DNA from: an uncultured Christensenellaceae bacterium | Lineage (GTDB): Bacteria > Bacillota > Clostridia > Christensenellales > CAG-138 | Assembly (NCBI GenBank): GCA_902475645.1 | Contig: CABSAH010000110.1 | Span: 1 to 5,611, forward strand | Length of the DNA: 5,611 nucleotides | Direction of reading: 5' to 3' | In this document: in pieces, positions 1 to 4,878 of the stretch | Layout: each line of letters begins with the position of its first letter | How positions within the stretch are numbered: position 1 is the first letter of the stretch | Program-made: the position numbers and the translations under genes | Notes under the pieces: generated by a model | The model's input: only the letters and a program-made list of their open reading frames with translations | Told to the model about the DNA's origin: nothing | The model's database searches: none

Positions 1-97
1 TACCCCAAGCGACGGACTTGAACAGGCGCGCGTCAAAACGCTGAAAGTCCAGCACCTTTTCCTTGGTGTATACGGTTGTGTTCAATATATCGGCCAA
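1..97 (-). CDS. 5' end of an unrecognised leftward gene (TTG start, runs off the window)
   Basis: Thirty-two codons of a leftward reading frame are visible before the window edge. The frame begins with TTG at 97-95. It is preceded on the minus strand by AGGAGGAG (plus positions 107-114), 9 bases from the start codon, and an in-frame TAG lies just upstream, so no longer start is possible. The peptide starts LADILNTTVYTKEKVLDF and continues QRFDARLFKSVAWG. The 'VYTKEKVLDFQRF' stretch vaguely recalls the N-terminus of small membrane proteins with a YcxB-like domain, but this is a weak impression and I give no function. The gene follows the EamA transporter on the same strand after 84 bases and probably has its own promoter in that gap. 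Its reality is well supported by the Shine-Dalgarno site; its identity is unknown. Confidence 0.65.
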   Translation of the reverse strand, partial: MADILNTTVYTKEKVLDFQRFDARLFKSVAWG

Positions 98-129
98 CGC
101 CTGACACTCCTCCTAAAAATCATGGGGAT

Positions 130-158
130 AGTGTATCATTTTTTGTCCTTTTTAGCAA
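130..158 (-). promoter_or_regulatory. Candidate sigma-A promoter for the leftward gene at 1-97
   Basis: On the minus strand the sequence reads TTGCTA (plus 153-158), a 17-base spacer, then TACACT (plus 130-135) preceded by TGA, which forms an extended -10 (TGn) element. Each hexamer matches the consensus at four of six positions. The predicted transcript would start near 123 and leave a leader of about 25 bases carrying the AGGAGGAG ribosome binding site. Judged by eye only. Confidence 0.4.
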
Positions 159-168
159 TACGGACAAA
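142..168. repeat. Inverted repeat TTTGTCC-N13-GGACAAA overlapping the candidate promoter
   Basis: The perfect 7-base arms lie at 142-148 and 162-168, with a 13-base spacer. The -35 hexamer of the leftward promoter lies inside the spacer. It could be an operator or a weak RNA hairpin. On the minus strand it is followed by A residues rather than T residues, so it is not a good terminator for the upstream transporter gene. Confidence 0.3.
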
Positions 169-181
169 TGCCGTCGACGCA

Positions 182-1108
182 TCAATTCGTCGCTTGGCCG
201 CGCTTGGCGTCAAAAATGCTCGCAAGCACTATGCTTGCCGTTATAAGCACCGCGCCGAGCGCCGTGATGGGCGTCATTCTTTCGCCGAGTATAAAATAGG
301 CCGAAACAGAGGTGAAAATAGGCTCCGTGCAGTATACAAGCGCGCCGAACGTGGGGGACACGCGGCTGAAGGCTATATTTTGGAATGTATATGCCATGAA
401 CGTGCCGCCTACCGTTACCAGCGCAATCGTATACCAGCCGATTGCGGGCATATGGATAAGGTCGGGCGGCTGTTCAAATATAATCGCAAGCGGCAGGCTG
501 AATATGAAGCACACCGCGCATTGCGTTATGCACAGCACCATCGGGTCTATATCCGCGCTGCCAAGGTATTTTACGCTGAATATGACCATAAGCGCGGATG
601 CACAGGAGCATAGTATGGCAACGATATCGCCTGAACACAAAGCGTCCAACTTGCCGCCGCATATGAAAAACAGCCCTGCCGCGGCAATGGCAACGGGGAT
701 TAGGAACTTAGCCTCAAATTTTGATTTTAGCAGAAATACGCTCAGTATGGGCACGAACACAACCGCAAGCGACATGAGAAAGCCGCAGTTTGTGGCGGAG
801 GTATTATCCAGCGCAATGAAGCCAAGCACAAACGCAATGGCCGTAAGCACGCTGACAAGTACGCATGGGCGAATGTCGCTTTTTTTAATGCGGGTGCGTA
901 TACGCTTGCCGAAGAATATAAGGAAAAGCCAAAATGCGGCAAAGTAGCGCACGGCAAGCGCCCACAGCGGCGTTATCACCTCAAAGCCAAGCTTTGATAC
1001 GGCATTGGAAAGGCCCCATACGGCGCACACCGCTGCAAGCATAAGCCCGTAAAAAGCCGAGGGCAATTCCCTCTTTTTCTTCATTTGTGTTGTAATATCG
1101 CGTCCCAT
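182..1108 (-). CDS. EamA-family (drug/metabolite transporter superfamily) inner-membrane transporter
   Basis: This is a 308-residue hydrophobic protein in the cytoplasmic membrane. About ten membrane segments can be read (roughly residues 17-35, 45-66, 79-99, 108-127, 133-152, 161-181, 188-210, 223-241, 254-273 and 279-298), arranged as two five-helix repeats, as in the EamA/DMT superfamily. Family hallmarks are the N-terminal 'AVWGLSNAVSKLG' in helix 1 and the late 'YCTEPIFTSVSAYFILGE' segment (residues 259-276), which contains the usual E-P and L-G-E. Members export amino acids, metabolites or drugs; the substrate cannot be read from the sequence. The start is uncertain. ATG at 1108 has no ribosome binding site and coincides with the predicted transcription start. 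A second ATG at 1084, giving a 300-residue protein starting MKKKRELP, also lacks a good site but fits the family N-terminus. It is divergent from tadA. No clear terminator follows it. Confidence 0.9.
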   Translation of the reverse strand: MGRDITTQMKKKRELPSAFYGLMLAAVCAVWGLSNAVSKLGFEVITPLWALAVRYFAAFWLFLIFFGKRIRTRIKKSDIRPCVLVSVLTAIAFVLGFIALDNTSATNCGFLMSLAVVFVPILSVFLLKSKFEAKFLIPVAIAAAGLFFICGGKLDALCSGDIVAILCSCASALMVIFSVKYLGSADIDPMVLCITQCAVCFIFSLPLAIIFEQPPDLIHMPAIGWYTIALVTVGGTFMAYTFQNIAFSRVSPTFGALVYCTEPIFTSVSAYFILGERMTPITALGAVLITASIVLASIFDAKRGQATN

Positions 1109-1119
1109 ACGGATATAAT
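1090..1119 (+). promoter_or_regulatory. Candidate promoter for tadA (plus strand)
   Basis: TTGTAA (1090-1095), an 18-base spacer and a perfect TATAAT (1114-1119) form a plausible sigma-A promoter. Transcription would begin near 1126 and leave a leader of about 37 bases carrying GGGAG (1146-1150) ahead of the tadA ATG at 1163. The -10 is shared, out of register by one base, with the divergent transporter promoter. Confidence 0.5.
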
Positions 1120-1142
1120 ATCATCTATATATAAAAAAGCAA
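1115..1142 (-). promoter_or_regulatory. Candidate promoter for the EamA transporter (minus strand)
   Basis: On the minus strand TTGCTT (plus 1137-1142) is followed by a 16-base spacer and TATTAT (plus 1115-1120), a five-of-six match to the -10 consensus. The predicted start of transcription is at about 1108, on the A of the first ATG of the transporter. The -10 overlaps the tadA -10 on the opposite strand, within the palindrome GATATAATATC (1112-1122 region). Confidence 0.45.
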
Positions 1143-1162
1143 TACGGGAGAATAAAATCGGC

Positions 1163-1615
1163 ATGGGCAGCGAGCGTGACAGGAAATATATGCGTCTTGC
1201 GATAGAGCAGGCAGAAAAGGCAAGGGCGATGGGGGAGGTGCCGATAGGCGCGGTTATAGTAAAGGGGGACGAGATTATTGCCGCAGCGCACAATATGTGC
1301 GAAGCAAGCGGCGATCCAACCGCGCATGCGGAGCTTACGGCAATTCAGGCGGCGGCTAAAAGCTTAGGCAGGCGCGCGCTTTCGGAATGCGAGCTTTATG
1401 TTACGGTTGAGCCGTGCGCAATGTGCGCGGGTGCAATAATAAACGCGCGGCTTAAAAAGGCCGTGTTCGGCGCGCATGAGGAGCGTACGGGCTGCATGGG
1501 CAGCGTTATGGATATAAGCGACGGGTACTTTATCAACTCCGTGCGCGCATACGGCGGCGTGCTTGAAAACGAATGCGCGGCGCTTATGGGCGGCTTTTTT
1601 GAGGATAAAAGATAG
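1163..1615 (+). CDS. tadA: tRNA-specific adenosine deaminase TadA
   Basis: This cytoplasmic zinc enzyme deaminates A34 to inosine at the wobble position of tRNA-Arg(ACG), so that one tRNA can read several CGN codons; it is usually essential. The 150-residue protein has the complete cytidine/deoxycytidylate deaminase-fold signature. 'PTAHAE' supplies the zinc ligand H55 and the proton-shuttling E57, and 'EPCAMCAGA' supplies C85 and C88. The flanking family blocks 'GEVPIGAVIV', 'VFGA', 'GSVMDI' and 'GVLENECAALMGGFF' are also present. Length and N-terminus match Bacillus TadA (MTQDELYMKEAI there, MGSERDRKYMRLAI here), which is why I chose ATG 1163. GGGAG lies 12 bases upstream. An internal ATG at 1190 has AGGA at closer spacing but would trim the N-terminal helix. 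The frame is open back to 1085, but that part covers the promoter. The gene ends before a terminator-like hairpin at 1753-1794. Confidence 0.96.
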   Translation: MGSERDRKYMRLAIEQAEKARAMGEVPIGAVIVKGDEIIAAAHNMCEASGDPTAHAELTAIQAAAKSLGRRALSECELYVTVEPCAMCAGAIINARLKKAVFGAHEERTGCMGSVMDISDGYFINSVRAYGGVLENECAALMGGFFEDKR

Positions 1616-1652
1616 CCATACAAACTTTATTCACAAACAGGCTACCGAAGGT

Positions 1653-1799
1653 TCATTCCTTATTCTTACCCACGACACATTTGGGGTTTATCATATCATC
1701 ATCGGAAGCAAGCAACACCTTTTCTTCCGTATGTGATACCTTCCTGCGATAAGATACCGACTCGGATCCCCCGGGCCGGTATCGTCTATTTTTTGGCAT
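1653..1799 (-). CDS. Doubtful 48-residue ORF between tadA and tkt
   Basis: A leftward frame runs from ATG (plus 1797-1799) to TGA (plus 1653-1655). It encodes a basic N-terminal half (MPKNRRYRPGGSESVSYRRK) and a more acidic, mixed C-terminal half containing 'EEKVLLASDDDMINPKC'. I do not recognise it. The protein looks plausible and lies in the same frame as tkt, with no stop between the tkt stop and this ATG. Against it: there is no Shine-Dalgarno sequence, the ATG sits in the T-rich tail of the tkt terminator-like hairpin, and arginine is coded by AGA, CGA, CGG and AGG as well as CGC, unlike the CGC-dominated tkt. It also lies antisense to the tadA terminator. It may be a chance frame. Confidence 0.2.
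   Translation of the reverse strand: MPKNRRYRPGGSESVSYRRKVSHTEEKVLLASDDDMINPKCVVGKNKE
1753..1794 (+). terminator. Terminator-like hairpin downstream of tadA
   Basis: GATACCG (1753-1759) pairs with CGGTATC (1777-1783). Beyond an A/C mismatch, CTCGG (1761-1765) pairs with CCGGG (1771-1775, one T-G wobble) around an ATCCC loop. Five bases later come six T residues (1789-1794). This fits an intrinsic terminator for rightward transcription from tadA, about 140 bases after its stop codon. Confidence 0.6.
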
Positions 1800-1834
1800 A
1801 AAACAGCGCCCGAAGGCGGTCTGCCAACGGGCGC
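1798..1834 (-). terminator. Terminator-like hairpin downstream of tkt
   Basis: On the minus strand GCGCCCG (plus 1828-1834) pairs with CGGGCGC (plus 1806-1812). An inner GGC/GCC pairing lies beyond a TT/TT internal loop, with an AGACC apex. The stem is followed by TGTTTTATG. It begins 17 bases after the tkt stop codon, where a terminator for tkt is expected. The T-tract is short and interrupted. Confidence 0.6.
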
Positions 1835-1850
1835 ATGTGAAGCTTATATA

Positions 1851-3833
1851 TTACAGGCGGCTGCGCTTTATAACGTCTATTGCCGTATTAGCTACGTTTT
1901 CGGCGGTAAAACCGAACTCCTTGAACAATACGCTGCCGTTTGCGCTTGCGCCGAAGCGGTCAAGGCCTATGCTTGCGCCGTCAAGCCCGACATACGCGCC
2001 CCACGGCTGCGTTGCGCCGGCTTCTATGCTTACGCGCGCGCGGATGGAATCGGGCAGTACGCTCTGCCGATATTCCGCGCTCTGTTCGCGGAAAAGCTCC
2101 ATGCAGGGCATGGACACAAGGCGCGCCGTATATCCCTGAACGGAAAGAATGTCGGCAGCCTTATACATAAGCTCAACCTCGGAGCCTGATGCCATCAATA
2201 TAACGTCGGGCGTACCCTTGGGTTCGCGCAGTATATAGCCGCCAAGCATTGCCTTGTCGCACGTATCCGCAAGCTGGGGCAGGTTTTGGCGGGAAAGGGC
2301 CATTACGCCCGGCGCGTTCAGCTTTAGCGCGGCGCGGTAAGCGTAAGCGGTTTCCTTTTGGTCCGCAGGACGGAATACATATGTGTTGGGCGTTGCGCGC
2401 AGCGATGCAAGCTGCTCTATCGGCTGATGCGTGGGGCCGTCCTCGCCAACGCCTATGCTGTCGTGCGTAAGCACATACGTTACGGGCAGCTTCATAAGCG
2501 CGCTGAGCCTAAGCGCGGGCTTAACATAATCGCTGAACACAAAGAATGTGGCGCAGTACGCCCTCAGCCCGCCGTAAAGGGCTATGCCGTTGGCCATGCA
2601 CGCCATTGCCAGCTCGCGCACACCATAATGTATGTTGCAGCCCTCGCGGCAATCGGGCGCAAAATACCCGCTGCCCTTCAGCTCCGTATTATTGGAAGGG
2701 CCAAGGTCCGCACTGCCGCCGAAAAGATTCGGCATATGGGCAAACATGCGGTTGAGTACCGCGCCGCCGCAGGAACGGGTGGCCTTGGGCGCATCCGCTG
2801 CAAGCATTTCTTCATCGGTGAACACTTCTTTATCTATATCGCCCCTGCGCCATGCTTCAAGCTGTGCCGCAAGCTCCGGATATGCTTCGGCATAGCCTGC
2901 ATACATTTCCTCGTATTCCTTGCGAGCGCGCGCACCGCGGAGCGAAAGCGCCTCAAAGTGGGCGTATACGTCCTCGGGAATATCAAACGGCGGGTTCTTC
3001 CAGCCAAGGCGCTTGCGCATATCCGCAATAACGTCGTCCCCAAGGGGAGAGCCGTGCGCGGCGGCGGAGCCTTCCTTCATTGTGCCGTGAGCAATATCCG
3101 TATGCACTATTACAAGCGAAGGCTTTTCGCTTTCTATGCGCGCTTCTTCAAGCGCAAGCGATATTGCAACCGTATCCTCGCCGTTTTCAACGTTTATCAC
3201 CTGCCAACCCATTGCGCCGAAGCGGGCGGCTACGTTTTCGGTAAATGCGATATCGGTAGAGCCTTCTATCGTTATTCGGTTGCTGTCGTATACGGCAATA
3301 AGCTTATTCAGCTTCTGCGTACCTGCAAGGCTTGCGGCCTCATATGAAGCGCCCTCCATCATGCAGCCGTCGCCCATAAGGACGTATGTATAGTTATCCA
3401 CAACATTGAAGCCTTCTTTATTGAATATGGCTGCCATGTGCGCTTCCGCCATAGCCATGCCTACCGCCATTGCAAAGCCCTGACCGAGCGGGCCGGTTGT
3501 CGCCTCCACGCCGACCGTGTGGCCGTATTCGGGATGGCCGGGGGTAAGGCTTCCGTACTGACGGAACTGCTGCATATCCTCAATGGTCAAACCATAGCCA
3601 TATAGATGAAGCAGGGAATAAAGCAGGCTGGACGCATGGCCGGAGGAAAGAACAAATCTGTCCCTGCCGGGCCAGGTGGGGTGCTTAGGGTCATGCCGCA
3701 TATCGCTCCATATGGCATACGCGGCGGGCGCTGTACCTATGGGCATGCCGGGGTGGCCGCTTTTGGCCTTTTGAACGGTGTCTGCCGAAAGCACGCGAAT
3801 GGCGCTTACAGCCTTGGCTTCGATGGGTCGCAT
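1851..3833 (-). CDS. tkt: Transketolase (thiamine diphosphate dependent)
   Basis: This cytoplasmic enzyme moves two-carbon ketol units between sugar phosphates in the non-oxidative pentose phosphate pathway, using thiamine diphosphate and a divalent metal. The 660-residue protein is full length. Substrate and cofactor residues are all recognisable: H27 in SGHPG, H66 in SSGHAS, H100 in PGHPEYGH, the metal/ThDP motif GDG (154-156) with N185 in DSNRITIEG, H260 in AHGSPLG, the catalytic Glu E407 in HYGVRE, and 'HDSIGVGEDGPTHQP' with H457, D465 and H469. R353, S380 and R515 (LSRQNL) match the substrate phosphate-binding positions of the E. coli enzyme. Domain order is the usual PP, Pyr and C-terminal domains. 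ATG 3833 is preceded by GGAGG (plus 3840-3844) with a 6-base gap. It is transcribed alone, divergent from ogt, and ends before a hairpin at 1798-1834. Confidence 0.97.
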   Translation of the reverse strand: MRPIEAKAVSAIRVLSADTVQKAKSGHPGMPIGTAPAAYAIWSDMRHDPKHPTWPGRDRFVLSSGHASSLLYSLLHLYGYGLTIEDMQQFRQYGSLTPGHPEYGHTVGVEATTGPLGQGFAMAVGMAMAEAHMAAIFNKEGFNVVDNYTYVLMGDGCMMEGASYEAASLAGTQKLNKLIAVYDSNRITIEGSTDIAFTENVAARFGAMGWQVINVENGEDTVAISLALEEARIESEKPSLVIVHTDIAHGTMKEGSAAAHGSPLGDDVIADMRKRLGWKNPPFDIPEDVYAHFEALSLRGARARKEYEEMYAGYAEAYPELAAQLEAWRRGDIDKEVFTDEEMLAADAPKATRSCGGAVLNRMFAHMPNLFGGSADLGPSNNTELKGSGYFAPDCREGCNIHYGVRELAMACMANGIALYGGLRAYCATFFVFSDYVKPALRLSALMKLPVTYVLTHDSIGVGEDGPTHQPIEQLASLRATPNTYVFRPADQKETAYAYRAALKLNAPGVMALSRQNLPQLADTCDKAMLGGYILREPKGTPDVILMASGSEVELMYKAADILSVQGYTARLVSMPCMELFREQSAEYRQSVLPDSIRARVSIEAGATQPWGAYVGLDGASIGLDRFGASANGSVLFKEFGFTAENVANTAIDVIKRSRL

Positions 3834-3848
3834 AAACTACCTCCGAAT

Positions 3849-3877
3849 TTGCATTTTTTGTTTGCAGGTTGTATTAT
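3849..3877 (+). promoter_or_regulatory. Candidate promoter for ogt (plus strand)
   Basis: TTGCAT (3849-3854), a 17-base spacer and TATTAT (3872-3877, five of six) would start transcription near 3884, just upstream of the ogt ribosome binding site. An alternative is TTGTTT (3858-3863), an 18-base spacer and TATGAT (3882-3887). The first -10 overlaps the tkt -10 on the other strand, inside the palindrome GTATTATAC (3871-3879). Confidence 0.4.
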
Positions 3878-3881
3878 ACCA
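3873..3881 (-). promoter_or_regulatory. Extended -10 promoter for tkt (minus strand)
   Basis: The minus strand reads TGG-TATAAT (plus 3873-3881), a perfect -10 with the TGn extension. No convincing -35 hexamer lies 16-18 bases upstream, which is usual for extended -10 promoters. The predicted start, near 3866, leaves a 30-base leader with the GGAGG site before the tkt ATG. Confidence 0.6.
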
Positions 3882-3907
3882 TATGATTGGAAAGGATGGA
3901 ACGGATT

Positions 3908-4366
3908 ATGCCGTATTATCATGCAATATCTTCGCCGATAGGCACGCTTTATGCCGTGGCGAATAATGAAAAGCTGATAAGCCTTGGGAAAAACGCACCG
4001 ATGCAGGGCATGAATATTAAAAGAACCGCGCTTATGATAAAGCTTGAAGCCGAGCTGAACGAATATTTTGCCGGCGAAAGAAAAAGCTTCGATATACCCT
4101 TTGAGGAGAGCGGGACGTCGTGGCAAAGAAAATGCTATGCCGCGCTTAGGAATATTCCGTATGGAGAGGTGCGTACATATAAGCAGCTTGCTTCGGCGGC
4201 GGGCAACGGGCGCGCGGCAAGGGCGGCGGGCGGCGCGTGCCATTCAAATCCGCTGCTTATAATTACCCCGTGCCACAGGGTTATAGGCGCATCGGGTGCG
4301 CTTACGGGCTTTGCGGCGGGCATTGAAGCAAAGCAAAAACTGCTTGAAATTGAAAAAAAGACCTGA
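3908..4366 (+). CDS. ogt: Methylated-DNA--[protein]-cysteine S-methyltransferase (Ogt/MGMT type)
   Basis: This suicide DNA-repair protein transfers the alkyl group of O6-methylguanine (and O4-methylthymine) to its own cysteine. The 152-residue protein has the short N-terminal ribonuclease-like domain and a complete C-terminal ATase domain. The nucleophile is C122 in 'IITPCHRVIG'. Also visible are the arginine finger R105 in 'AARAAGGA', N114, Y91 in 'GEVRTYKQLA', and E140 in 'TGFAAGIEAKQKLLEIE', the partner of the Cys-His-Glu network. No Ada-type regulatory domain is fused to it. I chose ATG 3908 because AAGGATGG (3892-3899) lies 8 bases upstream. Starts at TTG 3887 or ATG 3896 would add a few residues but have poorer spacing. 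It is divergent from tkt. No convincing terminator separates it from the next promoter. Confidence 0.95.
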   Translation: MPYYHAISSPIGTLYAVANNEKLISLGKNAPMQGMNIKRTALMIKLEAELNEYFAGERKSFDIPFEESGTSWQRKCYAALRNIPYGEVRTYKQLASAAGNGRAARAAGGACHSNPLLIITPCHRVIGASGALTGFAAGIEAKQKLLEIEKKT

Positions 4367-4404
4367 TTTTAACATTTGCGTCACAGCAATGCGCGTATGG
4401 CCGC

Positions 4405-4433
4405 TTGATATAATGCGTAAAATGCGCTAAAAT
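4405..4433 (+). promoter_or_regulatory. Promoter for the yloU-fakA operon
   Basis: TTGATA (4405-4410, five of six), a 17-base spacer and TAAAAT (4428-4433, five of six) give a near-ideal sigma-A promoter with a start near 4440 and a 30-base leader. A second reading overlaps it: TGA-TATAAT (4406-4414) is a perfect extended -10 without an obvious -35. Either or both could be used. Confidence 0.6.
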
Positions 4434-4470
4434 AAACTATCAAATTATTAGTGAAAAAGGAGGGAGCTAA

Positions 4471-4824
4471 ATGCCCGGAATCATTAACACGGAACTTGGC
4501 ACCATATCTATACCGGATGAAATCGTGGCAACCATAGCAGGCTATGCTGCCAGCGAGAATTACGGAATAGTCGGTATGCACGCCAAAACTACCGGAGATC
4601 AGCTTTGGAAGCTGGTCGGCGGGGACAATCAGCGCCGCGGCGTAAAAGTCACCTGCGTAGAAGGCGACCAGATCGATATAGACCTGTTTGTTACCATTAT
4701 ATACGGCGCAAGCCTTACCGCCGTTGCCGAAAACGCAATAGGCAACGTGCGCTATCGTGTGGAGGAAATGACGGGGCTTAAGGTTCGCAACGTGAATATT
4801 CATGTTGAGGGCGTGCGCGCCTGA
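4471..4824 (+). CDS. yloU: Asp23/Gls24 family envelope-stress-type protein, YloU-like
   Basis: This is a 117-residue protein of the Asp23/Gls24 family (DUF322). It aligns along its whole length with Bacillus subtilis YloU as I remember it: 'GTISIPDEIVATIAGYAA', 'YGIVGM', 'RGVKV', 'IDIDLFVTIIYG', 'VRYRVEEMTGL' and 'VNIHVEGVR'. There is no signal peptide or membrane segment, so it should be cytoplasmic or peripherally attached. The biochemical role of the YloU branch is not established; relatives such as Asp23 have been linked to cell-envelope stress. The start is secure: AGGAGGG (4458-4464) lies 6 bases before the ATG. It precedes fakA by 54 bases with no terminator, as in many Firmicutes where the two form a conserved operon, so a link to lipid or envelope homeostasis is a reasonable inference. 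Confidence 0.93.
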   Translation: MPGIINTELGTISIPDEIVATIAGYAASENYGIVGMHAKTTGDQLWKLVGGDNQRRGVKVTCVEGDQIDIDLFVTIIYGASLTAVAENAIGNVRYRVEEMTGLKVRNVNIHVEGVRA

Positions 4825-4878
4825 AGTTGATAATGCTTTTACCGCATAATAAGGCGGGGAAGCGCGGAGGAAACTGAT

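Noticed and set aside
1085..1162. Upstream extension of tadA to an ATG in frame at about 1085
   Set aside because: It would place coding sequence over the promoter and has no ribosome binding site. Family members start near the ATG at 1163.
1691..1716. 'CGGAAGCAAGCA' downstream of tadA resembles the GGAA loop and AGCA side of bacterial SRP RNA, whose gene often follows tadA in Firmicutes
   Set aside because: The 5' side (ATCATATCATCATC) lacks the conserved GGTCAGG-like strand, and the bases flanking GGAA do not pair (ATC against GCA). No closing long stem is visible.
1764..1777. GGATCC next to CCCGGG looks like a cloning polylinker
   Set aside because: The bases belong to the paired arms and loop of the tadA terminator hairpin. 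The flanking sequence continues naturally with no vector sequence, so this is coincidence.
2358..3347. A 329-codon open frame on the plus strand inside tkt
   Set aside because: It is an antisense shadow of the clearly recognisable transketolase. The translation is rich in Arg, Ala, His and Cys and has no known motif.
4373..4391. Hairpin CATTTGC/GCAATG after ogt as a possible terminator
   Set aside because: It has only six pairs with a bulge and is followed by GC-rich sequence rather than a T-tract, so termination there is not supported.
4833..4857. Small hairpins (ATGC/GCAT and CCGC/GCGG) between yloU and fakA as a terminator or attenuator
   Set aside because: The stems are only four base pairs, mutually exclusive and without a T-tract. 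Operon read-through is the simpler view.
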